The notes beneath the pieces are model-generated. The model searched no databases, had not been told where the DNA came from, and saw only the letters and a list, made by a program, of their open reading frames with translations. Of a stretch of 64,000 nucleotides of DNA, positions 14,172 through 22,503 are shown in pieces. Position 1 is the first letter of the stretch; each line of letters begins with the position of its first letter. The position numbers and the translations under genes were made by a program. The DNA lies in IMG/VR virus record IMGVR_UViG_3300033145_000476, positions 62,001 to 126,000 of that record. One strand, 5' to 3'. The DNA is from a virus.

Positions 14172-14519
14172 ATGGGTGGCAATATAAGATTACATCCAGA
14201 GCACGGGCTTAATCCGACAATCTCACAGTGTATCATCTGCGGTGGTGATAAAAATGAAATCGCACTACTTGGTGCGGCATACAAAGGGCACGCACCGATG
14301 AAGATGGTAACCAGCCTCGAACCTTGTGATGCCTGCAAAGAGAAATATCTCAAAGAAGGGATAATGCTTGCAGAGGCAGATGGAAAACGAGTTCCTACTG
14401 GTAGTGTAGCAGTTATCACCGAAGAGGCGTTTACAAGGATATTCAAGGATACTCCCATTCCGCCACGTAGGATTGCGATGGTGGAGCAGGGAATGTTAGC
14501 GATGCTTGGCATCAACTAA
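14172..14519 (+). CDS. Conserved-looking metal-binding protein
   Basis: A 115-residue protein. The ATG follows AAAAGGAGAGG. CIICGGDKNEIALLG and CDACKEKYLKEG form a C2C2 site around GHAPMKMV, followed by PTGSVAVITEEAFTRIF. I recognise the pattern as a small family widespread in phages and Firmicutes without known function. Confidence 0.7.
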   Translation: MGGNIRLHPEHGLNPTISQCIICGGDKNEIALLGAAYKGHAPMKMVTSLEPCDACKEKYLKEGIMLAEADGKRVPTGSVAVITEEAFTRIFKDTPIPPRRIAMVEQGMLAMLGIN

Positions 14520-14523
14520 CAGC

Positions 14524-14552
14524 TTGACAATCGCTGATGGCGATGATAGAAT
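14524..14552 (+). promoter_or_regulatory. Promoter with GGCGATG spacer
   Basis: TTGACA, 17-nt spacer ending GGCGATGA, TAGAAT. It precedes the gene at 14590. Confidence 0.8.
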
Positions 14553-14589
14553 TAAGACAGTGGAGCAAACACTGGAAAGGAGTTGGCAA

Positions 14590-14856
14590 GTGAATAAGAA
14601 AGAGTTACCAGTTGAGCTGCCAGAAAAGTGTCCTCATTGTGGGGCAGAGACAGAAGATGGTATCTATGTCTGTATGTCTTGCGATGAGCAACTTATTCGT
14701 GGCGAGCTTTGCAACGGGTGTGGTGGAGTAATCTGTGTCGGCGAACCAGCTTATGCTCTTCAATCTGGCTACATAGACGATGATGGAGAGTTCGTGAGGG
14801 TTGATAGCCAATCACAGATATTCCACACTGGTCAGTGCCTGAATTCGGAAGAATGA
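14590..14856 (+). CDS. Multi-zinc-ribbon protein
   Basis: An 88-residue protein with a GTG start after AAAGGAG. CPHC, CMSC, CNGC and a later Cys/His (FHTGQC) suggest two linked treble-clef or LIM-like zinc sites. Likely a protein- or DNA-binding adaptor. Confidence 0.7.
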   Translation: MNKKELPVELPEKCPHCGAETEDGIYVCMSCDEQLIRGELCNGCGGVICVGEPAYALQSGYIDDDGEFVRVDSQSQIFHTGQCLNSEE

Positions 14857-14869
14857 AAGGAGATGGCAA

Positions 14870-15109
14870 ATGGTTGGAGATAAAGAGATAGTTAGTGGGC
14901 GTTATTACAACGCAAATGGGAGTGCTGTTGCCATTATTGCTGTGGTAACAGAAGGAATAGACTGGGCAGCATATATTGGTGGTACTCAACCTGATATTCC
15001 AATGGAAGAAACCCAAAAGTGGGTGGCAAAATATGGTTGCAAACTATCTGAAGCGGATGCTCGGCATTACTTCGGAGAAGATGTAACCTCGCTGCCTTAC
15101 AGACCATAG
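14870..15109 (+). CDS. Small hypothetical protein
   Basis: A 79-residue protein, MVGDKEIVSGRYYNANGSAV..., with AAAGGAG before the ATG. A beta-rich N-terminal half and a helix with KLSEADARHYFG. Not recognised. Confidence 0.65.
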   Translation: MVGDKEIVSGRYYNANGSAVAIIAVVTEGIDWAAYIGGTQPDIPMEETQKWVAKYGCKLSEADARHYFGEDVTSLPYRP

Positions 15110-15126
15110 AAAGGTAGGTGATTAAA

Positions 15127-16476
15127 ATGGCAGACAAAAGGACTCTCACTGTTGAGAGTAACTACTGCAAAGACTGGACAGTAACCGATGCCGTAAGAGA
15201 ACTAATCCAAAATGCTCTCGATACTGGCACAAAGGTTGAGATTGTCCAGATGGGTAACCTGTGGGAGATAAAGGACTATGGGGCAGGAATTAACCTCTCC
15301 GACTTCCTTATCGGGCGGAGTTCAAAGCGTGATGATACTGATTTGATTGGGCAGTTTGGTGAGGGTGCTCCTATTGGTTGCCTAGTGCTTGCAAGAGCGG
15401 GGCGAGACGTTAAGATATATTCCAAAGGAAAACGTTTCGCCTTTTCTTTTGAGCACGATAGTCAGTGGGGTTGCCCTCTGCTTACCATTACAATTGATGA
15501 GGTGGCTACGGATGATGGGACAAGTGTAAGGGTAGAGTGCAGTGCCGAGGAAATGGATAAGGTTAGAGGACAATTCCTCAAGTTAACACCCCAACCAGTC
15601 TTGGCACGAGGAAAGCATACTGACATCTTATCCCCTGCGGGGTCAATTTATGTTAATGGTCTCTGCGTGAGCCACGTTAATTCTCTATTTGGATACAATT
15701 TCAAAGGGCGGAAAGATTTAGTTAATCGGGATAGAAATGCCATCGGTCATTCTCAAATTGTGTCAGCAATCCAAGATACGATGGCGCACATCACCAATCC
15801 CGATTTAATGCGTGAAGTCCTGTTAGCAGGTGCACGTGATGAGCCAAAAGGAGCAATTGAGTTTACTCAAGAGTTCTCCACATCATACCCCTACAAGTGG
15901 AAGGCAGCAATCAAAGATATTTGGGGAGATAAAGTCTGCCTTGCTGATAATTCAGCGTATGACCAACTGGCTACCGAGAATAATTGGAAAGTCCTGTCAT
16001 TGCCTTGGGGTCTCAAATGGACTCTGCGACACATTCTACCAAATTCAAAGGATGTTTTCAATAAAGGCAAGAAAAAGCAGTATATCCTGCAAAAAGACCT
16101 TACTCCAGACGATAAAGAAATCTTAAAAGAGGGCAAAGAAATTGCGGGTTGGCTCGCAAAAGAAGTCGGGTTAGAGACGTTTCCTATAAAAATATTCAGA
16201 GACTTACAAAGACAAGAAGGCACAAAGCAATTCACTACTCACGGTCAATTTGTGGGCGGGACTGTCGAGCTTGAAATTGAATTACTAAAGCGTCAAGACA
16301 TAACCAAGCTTGTCGGCACTACTCTCCACGAATATACTCACGGGACAACGGGCAGTCCAGACACTACGAGGGACTTTGAAAATCACCTCACCGACTTAAT
16401 TGCTACTCTTGGCATTAAGTGCTATATGCAGGCTAAGAAAATTGAGGAGTTGGAGAAGTGCAGAATACAGATTTAG
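15127..16476 (+). CDS. GHKL ATPase domain fused to an HExxH protease-like domain
   Basis: A 449-residue protein. The N-terminal third is a GHKL (HATPase_c) ATP-binding domain: N-box ELIQNALDTG, G1 box IKDYGAGI and G2 box GQFGEGAPIG. The C-terminal part has TLHEYTHGTTGS, an HExxH zinc-protease motif, with later Glu/Asp (DFENHLTDL) that could be the third ligand. It could be an ATP-regulated protease or a chaperone-like ATPase with a scaffold zinc site. It sits among zinc-ribbon genes. Both motifs are clear; the combined function is inference. Confidence 0.8.
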   Translation: MADKRTLTVESNYCKDWTVTDAVRELIQNALDTGTKVEIVQMGNLWEIKDYGAGINLSDFLIGRSSKRDDTDLIGQFGEGAPIGCLVLARAGRDVKIYSKGKRFAFSFEHDSQWGCPLLTITIDEVATDDGTSVRVECSAEEMDKVRGQFLKLTPQPVLARGKHTDILSPAGSIYVNGLCVSHVNSLFGYNFKGRKDLVNRDRNAIGHSQIVSAIQDTMAHITNPDLMREVLLAGARDEPKGAIEFTQEFSTSYPYKWKAAIKDIWGDKVCLADNSAYDQLATENNWKVLSLPWGLKWTLRHILPNSKDVFNKGKKKQYILQKDLTPDDKEILKEGKEIAGWLAKEVGLETFPIKIFRDLQRQEGTKQFTTHGQFVGGTVELEIELLKRQDITKLVGTTLHEYTHGTTGSPDTTRDFENHLTDLIATLGIKCYMQAKKIEELEKCRIQI

Positions 16477-16751
16477 CAGGCAGCTTCGTAGGGTTAAGTT
16501 CTCTGGATGCCGTGCTCACTAAGGTAGTAGTGGGCAATGGTGGGTATGAGCTAAATCCAGTAGTTCGGCGTATTCTTGAACAACCTGAGTGGGTGTTTTG
16601 GGCATTCAAAATTGGTGGAGCGATTGTTTGTGCCTTAGTCCTGCTTCTACTTGCACGAAGATTTCCTCGCCAGATTAAAAATATACTTATTCTTTTAACA
16701 GTAATAATGCTAGGAGTTTGCCTATTCAATCTAATAGGTGTAGTGATATAA
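16458..16751 (+). CDS. DUF5658-like membrane protein
   Basis: A 97-residue protein with a GTG start inside the previous gene. LDAVLTKVVVGNGGYELNPVV followed by a FKIGG helix matches the DUF5658 pattern of three transmembrane helices. Hydrophobic stretches lie at about residues 48-66 and 75-97. Function unknown. Confidence 0.65.
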   Translation: MQNTDLAGSFVGLSSLDAVLTKVVVGNGGYELNPVVRRILEQPEWVFWAFKIGGAIVCALVLLLLARRFPRQIKNILILLTVIMLGVCLFNLIGVVI

Positions 16752-16763
16752 AAGGAGAAAAGA

Positions 16764-16946
16764 ATGAAAGCTCACACGGCAAGGCAGATCCTATGTGATG
16801 TAACTGGAGAACTGGCTCAGAAAATTGCATCAGCGAGAGGCGGAACAGCTACTCCAGAGCGAGTCACGAAAGAGGCACGCAATTTAATAACTCGCTTGAA
16901 CAAGCGGGAACGGCAAAGGAGAAAGGACAATGAAAACAATCGGTAA
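16764..16946 (+). CDS. Small basic protein
   Basis: A 60-residue protein, MKAHTARQILCDVTGELAQK..., ending in a very basic helix (LNKRERQRRKDNENNR). The ATG follows AAAAGGAG. Nucleic-acid binding is possible. Confidence 0.6.
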   Translation: MKAHTARQILCDVTGELAQKIASARGGTATPERVTKEARNLITRLNKRERQRRKDNENNR

Positions 16947-17178
16947 GTATTCCTACAAACGCTATAAATGCCGAGCTTGTGGTTTCGAGAAGGAAATCGG
17001 CACAAATCATTGGGGTGAGTGCTATTCCTTTGGCACTTACAACTCCTGTCCGAATTGTGGCTGGAAGCATCCACTTGAGGTTACAGTTTGGGATTGCCAA
17101 GAAGCACCACCAGAGGGATATGGCAAGCCCGAACCTTGGCGAATTGTTAAGCTTGGCGAGGTGTGTGAGATGAAATGA
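16930..17178 (+). CDS. Rubredoxin-like zinc-ribbon protein
   Basis: An 82-residue protein. YKCRACGFEKEIGTN and SCPNCGWKHP give two CxxCG knuckles in a rubredoxin/zinc-ribbon arrangement; further Cys at about 31, 56 and 79. The ATG follows AAAGGAC and overlaps the previous gene. Confidence 0.7.
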   Translation: MKTIGKYSYKRYKCRACGFEKEIGTNHWGECYSFGTYNSCPNCGWKHPLEVTVWDCQEAPPEGYGKPEPWRIVKLGEVCEMK

Positions 17179-17267
17179 GAATAATCAGGGCGATTTTCTG
17201 GAATATCATTTATCTGTTCAAAAGGAAACCCACAGACCTCAAAGGTATTCCGAAGGAGGCAAAATGA
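17175..17267 (+). CDS. Possible 30-residue peptide
   Basis: MRIIRAIFWNIIYLFKRK... reads from an ATG overlapping the previous stop (ATGA) to a stop overlapping the next start. It has a short hydrophobic/basic helix. Support comes only from the tight coupling on both sides. Confidence 0.4.
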   Translation: MRIIRAIFWNIIYLFKRKPTDLKGIPKEAK

Positions 17268-17515
17268 GCAATGTAATTTATACCATTGACCAATTCAAAG
17301 AGGATGTTGACTCTGGCAATGTTTGGTATATTCAAGCACTCAAGGGTGAGTGGGCAGACAATAAGATTGATTACTGGAACTTCAATTGTTGCCTACACCC
17401 CGAATTGAGACCAGCGATTGTTACAAGGGATGAGCCTGCGGCAAGGGAGCAGTTCAAGGATTGGGATGAGGCTTGCACCTACAAAGGCTTCATCTTCTGG
17501 ATACCAAGAAACTAA
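17264..17515 (+). CDS. Small hypothetical protein
   Basis: An 83-residue protein, MSNVIYTIDQFKEDVDSGNV..., preceded by GAAGGAGG. Aromatic-rich, ending GFIFWIPRN. Not recognised. Confidence 0.65.
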   Translation: MSNVIYTIDQFKEDVDSGNVWYIQALKGEWADNKIDYWNFNCCLHPELRPAIVTRDEPAAREQFKDWDEACTYKGFIFWIPRN

Positions 17516-17526
17516 GGAGGCAAAGA

Positions 17527-17685
17527 ATGAAATACAGAGTTCTTTGGGGAATAGCCTTAGAAGCAGAGGTAGATGCTGACTCTGAGGAAGAAGCCGTTCA
17601 TCAAGTCGAAAATCTGGATTGCCAGAATGAGGGTGAATATGTTGAGGACAGCTTCCATATTCTCAAAGTTGAGCCAGCAACATAG
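17527..17685 (+). CDS. Small protein of the MKYRV type
   Basis: A 52-residue protein, MKYRVLWGIALEAEVDADSEEEA..., after AAGGAGG. The strand-strand-DADSEEEAV-helix pattern matches the products at 6181 and 36348 and the C-terminal half of the product at 21064. Confidence 0.65.
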   Translation: MKYRVLWGIALEAEVDADSEEEAVHQVENLDCQNEGEYVEDSFHILKVEPAT

Positions 17686-17686
17686 C

Positions 17687-17715
17687 TTGACATTTGCGGG
17701 AGGCGGTGATATACT
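17687..17715 (+). promoter_or_regulatory. Promoter of a probable leaderless gene
   Basis: TTGACA, 17-nt spacer containing GGCGGTGA, TATACT. The ATG of the next gene lies exactly 7 nt after the -10 box, at the expected transcription start. Confidence 0.88.
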
Positions 17716-17721
17716 TATACT

Positions 17722-18033
17722 ATGAGCAAGTCTAAAATGCGGAAATATGAGGTCGGCAAGTCAAGACCCACCGAAAATCGAGCAAGTAATGCCATTTCTA
17801 ATGAGGTAGCGGATAGGTGGGTCGCCAAAATTGATGAAGCATCAAAGGTCGAGGGCATACATTCTCAGATAGAAGCGGTAGCACAAGTGCTGATAGAATT
17901 GGCAGAGGAAATCAAAGCAGGTCGGGTGGACATAGACGTTTTCAAGGTGGTGCTCAGGCGAAGAAATGTTACTGCTTCTCTCCAGATTGCTTACAACAAA
18001 CTAAGGTATATGCCGATTTTTCAGAATGGATAA
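17722..18033 (+). CDS. Hypothetical protein, probable leaderless start
   Basis: A 103-residue, mostly helical protein (MSKSKMRKYEVGKSRPTENR...). No ribosome site is possible because the ATG coincides with the expected transcription start of the promoter at 17687. The middle helix (IEAVAQVLIELAEEIKAG) is amphipathic. Not recognised. Confidence 0.65.
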   Translation: MSKSKMRKYEVGKSRPTENRASNAISNEVADRWVAKIDEASKVEGIHSQIEAVAQVLIELAEEIKAGRVDIDVFKVVLRRRNVTASLQIAYNKLRYMPIFQNG

Positions 18034-18148
18034 AGTAAAGGCACATCGCACCCACGTTCCAGCAAAGTCTTATCGGCACAGACCGAAAGGGACAGCAAGG
18101 CAGGTGCGGCAGATTGCCAAAAGGTTAGGTGTCAAGTATGTTGCTTAA
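18026..18148 (+). CDS. Small very basic protein
   Basis: A 40-residue protein, MDKVKAHRTHVPAKSYRHRP..., rich in Lys, Arg and His. Overlaps both neighbours. Nucleic-acid binding is likely from charge alone. Confidence 0.5.
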   Translation: MDKVKAHRTHVPAKSYRHRPKGTARQVRQIAKRLGVKYVA

Positions 18149-18626
18149 AGATGGTGGGCACGGGGTAACTGAGGAAAGTCTAAAATTCTGGCACGCAAAT
18201 AAGAGTAAGCTCGGTCTAATTCTTGGATTGGAAGCTACCTTTGAACCTCTTGGCGTTGACCAAGATGATTCGGGGGTGCTGGAGTATAATTGCCGTATTT
18301 ATGGTTATAACGGTGAGATATTACTATCAGGGTGTAACTGTGGATACGGTGGCACTGGACCGAATGGAACAGCGAAGATACTGGCAGAACTTGGAGTTCC
18401 TATTGAGAGTGCTAGGACAGCGTGCTGGCACAAGGAAGTAAAGTGGGATGTGCTGGCTAATAAATTAACTGCTGATGGTGAGGAATTGACTTTTCCATTA
18501 GCAAAGCAAAGACGAAAGGAGTGGGCGGAATTTATTGACAGACATAATATTCCTCAGTGCCGTGCTGAGGGATTATGTAAAACCTGCACCACAACAAATG
18601 AATGCCCTGATTTTGAGGGCAAATAA
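18138..18626 (+). CDS. Hypothetical protein with degenerate Cys tag
   Basis: A 162-residue protein from ATG 18138 (MLLKDGGHGVTEESLKFW). The middle has GCNCGYGGTGPNGTAKIL. The C-terminus has CRAEGLCKTCTTTNEC, with the tag spacing (C-x5-C-x2-C-x5-C) but Thr in place of Arg-Phe and no aromatic-Thr. It may be an ancestor or a decayed form of the tag. Confidence 0.65.
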   Translation: MLLKDGGHGVTEESLKFWHANKSKLGLILGLEATFEPLGVDQDDSGVLEYNCRIYGYNGEILLSGCNCGYGGTGPNGTAKILAELGVPIESARTACWHKEVKWDVLANKLTADGEELTFPLAKQRRKEWAEFIDRHNIPQCRAEGLCKTCTTTNECPDFEGK

Positions 18627-18641
18627 AGTATGGAGTAAAAA

Positions 18642-18833
18642 ATGTATAGAAGCAAAATTAAAGCAGTAGTAGTGGTGGATGAGGCAAACAACTGGTTAGC
18701 TTATAATCTTGGGCATAATGTTCGTGATGCTTTGAGATTAGCTAAACAGGCAACTGAGTATGAGAAGGATACCACTATGATTGCCTATAAGGTGGTGGAA
18801 GAAGTAGAAGTTAAGCCAAACGAAAAATTCTGA
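18642..18833 (+). CDS. Small hypothetical protein
   Basis: A 63-residue protein, MYRSKIKAVVVVDEANNWLA..., with GGAG before the ATG. Alternating strand and helix. Not recognised. Confidence 0.6.
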   Translation: MYRSKIKAVVVVDEANNWLAYNLGHNVRDALRLAKQATEYEKDTTMIAYKVVEEVEVKPNEKF

Positions 18834-18845
18834 GGAGCAAATACA

Positions 18846-19055
18846 ATGACGCAGGTTAATCAATTACGGAAGGCAATCAAAGAGAAATTCCCCGATTTGA
18901 AATTCAAAGTACGAACCATAGACTTCGCAGACTTGGCAAGGGATAGCAAAGTATTTGTGGAGTCTGATGCGTGGGGAATGACAAAGGGTAACGGCGAACT
19001 TTATCACCAAGTAGAGGAAATTGCCAAAAAGTTTGGTGCGGTTGTCTCTTGGTGA
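18846..19055 (+). CDS. Small hypothetical protein
   Basis: A 69-residue protein, MTQVNQLRKAIKEKFPDLKF..., an alpha/beta pattern ending KKFGAVVSW. The ATG follows GAGGAG. Not recognised. Confidence 0.6.
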   Translation: MTQVNQLRKAIKEKFPDLKFKVRTIDFADLARDSKVFVESDAWGMTKGNGELYHQVEEIAKKFGAVVSW

Positions 19056-19100
19056 GAGAGAAAAAATTAGTATGAGGCTAAGCCTCAGAAGGAGAGTAAA

Positions 19101-19898
19101 ATGTTTTCAATGGAAGATTATCTAGTGGAGACAGAGAAGTATCGGGGGCACAAGATTAAAATCTATCAAGACATTGACCCACCTAATCCGAGAGAGTGGG
19201 AAGAAAATCTTGGCAAGATGGTGTGTTTTCACAGGCGGTATGATTTGGGTGATAAACACGACTTTTCTGATGCCAGAGACTTAATCAGCTTTGTGGAGAG
19301 TAAGGACATTGTGTCCTTGCCTCTGTTCCTGATTGACCATTCTGGACTGGCAATGAATACTGGTGGGTTTAGGCATTGTGACCCTCAAGGATGGGATTGG
19401 GGGCAGGTCGGATTTATCTATGCTGACAAAGACGCTCTACGAAACGAGTATGGCGTTAAGCACGTTACAAAGAAAGTCCGAGAAAAAGCCTTAGCGGTTC
19501 TGCAAAGCGAGGTCGAACAGTATGATAAGTTTCTGCGTGGCTGGATTTATGGTTACTTGATTGAGGATGCCGATGGGGAGCAATTAGACTCCTGTTGGGG
19601 CTATTTTGATGACCCTGCTGACATTATCAAGGAGTGTAAAGCAATCATAGACCGCCATATTCAGGCAGAGAATGAGAAGAAGCACTACCCAAAGGTTGAG
19701 GTATTTGTTACCAAGACACACAAATTTAGGGCACGTATTAGGGAGAGCATAGAAGAGCCTTCCTATGAAGTGAGTATTGGTGGTGAGGAGTGGAGTAAAG
19801 GGAAAGGGAAAAATCACAAAGCCAAAATCCTAGAGAAGATGGATGAAATTGGCAAAGCTTTAGGGCAAGAGTTTGCTCGTGCCATTCACGAAAAGTAA
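19101..19898 (+). CDS. Conserved phage hypothetical protein
   Basis: A 265-residue protein. The N-terminal YRGHKIKIYQDIDPPNPREW, then LGKMVCFHRRYDLGDKH, SLPLFLIDHSG and the QVGFIYADKDALR block form a pattern I recall from uncharacterised proteins in many phages and plasmids. The C-terminal half is helical with a QYDKFLRGWIYGY segment. AAGGAGAG precedes the ATG. Biochemical role unknown. Confidence 0.75.
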   Translation: MFSMEDYLVETEKYRGHKIKIYQDIDPPNPREWEENLGKMVCFHRRYDLGDKHDFSDARDLISFVESKDIVSLPLFLIDHSGLAMNTGGFRHCDPQGWDWGQVGFIYADKDALRNEYGVKHVTKKVREKALAVLQSEVEQYDKFLRGWIYGYLIEDADGEQLDSCWGYFDDPADIIKECKAIIDRHIQAENEKKHYPKVEVFVTKTHKFRARIRESIEEPSYEVSIGGEEWSKGKGKNHKAKILEKMDEIGKALGQEFARAIHEK

Positions 19899-19909
19899 AT
19901 GAGGTGGCA

Positions 19910-20110
19910 ATGGAATATCGGGTAGCTGAGTTTCAGCGACTATTTGAAAGCGTTCACCGCCACAAGTCGCAGGGTGATGTCCTTGCCTATAACTCTCTGC
20001 GTAAAGAGATGGAGCAAGACGGATATAAAATCGAACAGGCGTGGGGATGGTATCTCCATTGTCCTGATGGCACAACAATTACACTTGACTACTGGAATGA
20101 ACTACCTTGA
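19910..20110 (+). CDS. Small hypothetical protein
   Basis: A 66-residue protein, MEYRVAEFQRLFESVHRHKS..., after GAGGTGG. Helix then WGWYLHCPDGTTITLDYW strand-rich end. Not recognised. Confidence 0.6.
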   Translation: MEYRVAEFQRLFESVHRHKSQGDVLAYNSLRKEMEQDGYKIEQAWGWYLHCPDGTTITLDYWNELP

Positions 20111-20135
20111 CAAATTGTGCTGGCGATGTTATACT
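20107..20135 (+). promoter_or_regulatory. Promoter with GGCGATG spacer
   Basis: TTGACA overlaps the preceding stop; 17-nt spacer ending GGCGATGT; TATACT. The next gene has an AGGAGAGG site. Confidence 0.88.
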
Positions 20136-20154
20136 AATAGAATAGGAGAGGTTA

Positions 20155-20322
20155 ATGGACTTTGCGAGAATACAGGCAGAAAAAATGACATATGAGGGCA
20201 AATTAGTAGAGTGTGTTCGCTGCCATAAATCACCGTTTCTCGTAATAACGGTATTAGGAACAGTGGTTTATTTATGCCCCAACTGTCTCTACTTTGAAGA
20301 GCCCTGGGAAAGAGGGGATTAA
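20155..20322 (+). CDS. Small zinc-ribbon protein
   Basis: A 55-residue protein. CVRCHKS and CPNCLYF are separated by 20 residues with a hydrophobic strand between them (FLVITVLGTVVYL): a classic C2C2 zinc ribbon. First gene behind the promoter at 20107. Confidence 0.7.
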   Translation: MDFARIQAEKMTYEGKLVECVRCHKSPFLVITVLGTVVYLCPNCLYFEEPWERGD

Positions 20323-20574
20323 ATGAAATCGGCAATTGTAGACTCAAAAAGTTTAGGCACAAACTGTTGGTCGCTAAAGAGATTTTGTGGCGGGAGATGT
20401 GATAAAGTTATGACCTGCAATTACCCCGAAAAGCACACCTGCGAGGCGGTCAAATCTGAAATTCTCTACTTGGAGAACAGGCGAGAGGAACTCGTAGCGG
20501 AGTTCGGGAAAAGGCTTGAACAGCTTCAAGATAAAATTTCAGAGGGCATCAGAAAGCTGAGGGGTGAAGAATGA
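20323..20574 (+). CDS. Cys-rich protein with coiled-coil tail
   Basis: An 83-residue protein. Residues 15-40 hold CWSLKRFCGGRC, TCNYPEKHTC (five Cys, two His region), then a long charged helix (EILYLENRREELVAEFGKRL). It may be a small zinc-binding adaptor. Confidence 0.65.
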   Translation: MKSAIVDSKSLGTNCWSLKRFCGGRCDKVMTCNYPEKHTCEAVKSEILYLENRREELVAEFGKRLEQLQDKISEGIRKLRGEE

Positions 20575-20774
20575 AATTTCAATTCAGGTGCATTGGCTGT
20601 AGCACAATCTTTGAACAAGACATCGAGGGGGAGGCAGTGGAAACCTTTCTTGATGCTTTTGAAGCTGGTGGTTGTGAGATAATGCAAGGCTGTTGTCCAA
20701 AGTGTAGAGAAACTAAGAATGGTCTTGCCATCAATGAGTTACTTGAGGCATTACCGAGTGGAAAAAGAGTATAA
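20571..20774 (+). CDS. Small zinc-ribbon protein
   Basis: A 67-residue protein: RCIGCSTIF and CCPKCRETKNG with an acidic helix between. The start overlaps the previous stop (ATGA). Confidence 0.7.
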   Translation: MKFQFRCIGCSTIFEQDIEGEAVETFLDAFEAGGCEIMQGCCPKCRETKNGLAINELLEALPSGKRV

Positions 20775-21006
20775 GTTCTACGATGGTACAATCTTTTGGA
20801 AATATCCTTGTCCGAGATGTATTGGCGGGAGTCTTACTTGGGTGAGGGAAAGAGGCTTTGAACCATCGTTACACTGTATAAATTGTGGCTATGACCACCA
20901 ACAGCAAAAAAACTTTGAAAAGTTTGAACGGAAATGGCTTAAAAAGGCAAGAAATCAGCTTCGGAAGCAGAAAAAACGGCAAGAGAAAGGGGTCAAAAAA
21001 GACTAA
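20758..21006 (+). CDS. Zinc-ribbon protein with basic tail
   Basis: An 82-residue protein. The GTG at 20758 after TTGAGG is preferred, but upstream in-frame ATGs exist. CPRCIGGSL and CINCGYDH form a zinc ribbon, followed by a strongly basic helix (KWLKKARNQLRKQKKRQ), suggesting nucleic-acid binding. Confidence 0.6.
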   Translation: MEKEYKFYDGTIFWKYPCPRCIGGSLTWVRERGFEPSLHCINCGYDHQQQKNFEKFERKWLKKARNQLRKQKKRQEKGVKKD

Positions 21007-21063
21007 TTTCTGGCGTATTTTTTCACATTTCCCACGCTCAAAACCTTAATTAGAGGCAATTAA

Positions 21064-21408
21064 ATGCAATTTAGTGAAATGGCTATTGAGGAAGCGGAAG
21101 CAAAAAAGAAGATGCTTGAATGCCAGTGGGGAAAGCATAATGAGAAGCTTGGCATCGAGTGGATAGAAAAAACTCCAGAGTGTCAAAAGTGTAAAAATCG
21201 CTTTCAATGCCTCACTATGTCAGCAAAGCGTTTCAAGCTAACTGTGACTCAAACAATCTGGACTACTTATGAGGTGTTCGCCGAAAATGAGGATGAGGTA
21301 ATGGAACTATTTGCCTCATTCGGAACTGACGAACCTCTTATGCGTGAATTAAAAAGTGATGGGGATGGCGGAGATGTGGAGATAGAGGAGTGGAGTGATA
21401 GTGTATAA
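21064..21408 (+). CDS. Cys-tag protein joined to an MKYRV-type domain
   Basis: A 114-residue protein. A charged N-terminal helix, then the Cys tag CQKCKNRFQCLTM at residues 40-51, then a strand-rich acidic domain (KRFKLTVTQTIWTTYEVFAE) like the small proteins at 6181, 17527 and 36348. First Cys tag of the plus-strand unit. Confidence 0.75.
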   Translation: MQFSEMAIEEAEAKKKMLECQWGKHNEKLGIEWIEKTPECQKCKNRFQCLTMSAKRFKLTVTQTIWTTYEVFAENEDEVMELFASFGTDEPLMRELKSDGDGGDVEIEEWSDSV

Positions 21409-21589
21409 ATGTATCCACACAATCTCTTGTCCTAGCAGGCTGTGGTGTGGTAAATGCACAAGTCCTGCCGAATGTCGCTTCGCATTACCCATCGTGGCAG
21501 AGGATGGGATGGTCAAAAATTGCGAAATGTGTATGACAAAATTTACTTGCTGGACTGAGCGAGAGCCAGAGAGAGCAATTATCTTATGA
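21395..21589 (+). CDS. Cys-tag protein
   Basis: A 64-residue protein with a GTG start. Residues 6-27 hold CIHTISC, CGKC and CRF, an additional Cys cluster. The Cys tag CEMCMTKFTCWTER is at residues 43-56. Overlaps both neighbours. Confidence 0.7.
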   Translation: MIVYKCIHTISCPSRLWCGKCTSPAECRFALPIVAEDGMVKNCEMCMTKFTCWTEREPERAIIL

Positions 21590-22503
21590 AAACTTGGATG
21601 AATAAATTAGACCCTCTTTACGAGGGGTTGCCATTTATGGAAATTGAGGGTGAGATGATTTCTTACCCCTGTGTGGCAGAAGTGAAGCTGGATGGTGAGT
21701 TTCAATATATTATTAAGCGGAATGGTATTGTCTATCTCGCTAACAAACGAGAGCACGGCAGAATAAGGACTGATATGCCTGTGACCAATATTGACATTCC
21801 CGACAACTCCGTTTTTCTCGGTGAGTTAGTGTGGGGAGCAGGCAAAGATTTCTATGATTTTGCGAGACATAAACTTGACCCTGACTGTAATCTTGGCATC
21901 TATGGTTGTATCAAATATGCTGGTAAGCAATTGTGGGGAAAGGCAACATATACCGAGACAAGACAATTGCTTGAGAGTCTGAAATTCTATACTGATAAAG
22001 TAGTGCTAGTCCCTGCCGTTGAGATACACGATACTCAAGAATTAGAAGATTTCTTCAAACAAGTGGTAGCTAGTGGGTATGAGGGGCTGGTAATCAAACA
22101 GCTAGACTCTAAATACATAAATGGAAAGAGTTATCATTGGGCAAAAAAGAAGTTCCAAACTGAAGCAGATTTGGTTATCTGTGGTTATCAAACTGGAACT
22201 AAGAGGGCAAAGAATTTAACGGTTCTGGTCGGACATTTGGTGGATGGGGAAATCAAACCACTTACTCACGTTGGTGGCGGTTTTAAGTATGAAGAAAAAA
22301 TGGAATTGCTTAGTGCTTTGCAAGGATGCCCATCCATTGGCAAGCTAAAGGATGACGTTCTTGTTGAACCTAAAATCGTAATTAAGGTAATTTACAATGG
22401 AGTAATATACAATCCTGATGGGAGCATTAACTCATTAAGGCATCCAAGATTTGATAGATTTCGCTTTGATAAAGCCGTGAAGGAGATAGATACAATAAAA
22501 TGA
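21586..22503 (+). CDS. ATP-dependent DNA ligase
   Basis: A 305-residue protein that would seal DNA nicks or ends using ATP. Nucleotidyltransferase motifs: I EVKLDGE (adenylated Lys, residue about 33), III FLGELVW, IIIa IYGCIKYAG, IV EGLVIKQ, V WAKKK. An OB-fold follows (LVICGYQTGT...HVGGGFK). The compact size resembles the ligase part of LigD-type non-homologous end-joining enzymes. A Ku gene lies 1.6 kb downstream, so an end-joining role is likely. Confidence 0.93.
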   Translation: MKTWMNKLDPLYEGLPFMEIEGEMISYPCVAEVKLDGEFQYIIKRNGIVYLANKREHGRIRTDMPVTNIDIPDNSVFLGELVWGAGKDFYDFARHKLDPDCNLGIYGCIKYAGKQLWGKATYTETRQLLESLKFYTDKVVLVPAVEIHDTQELEDFFKQVVASGYEGLVIKQLDSKYINGKSYHWAKKKFQTEADLVICGYQTGTKRAKNLTVLVGHLVDGEIKPLTHVGGGFKYEEKMELLSALQGCPSIGKLKDDVLVEPKIVIKVIYNGVIYNPDGSINSLRHPRFDRFRFDKAVKEIDTIK

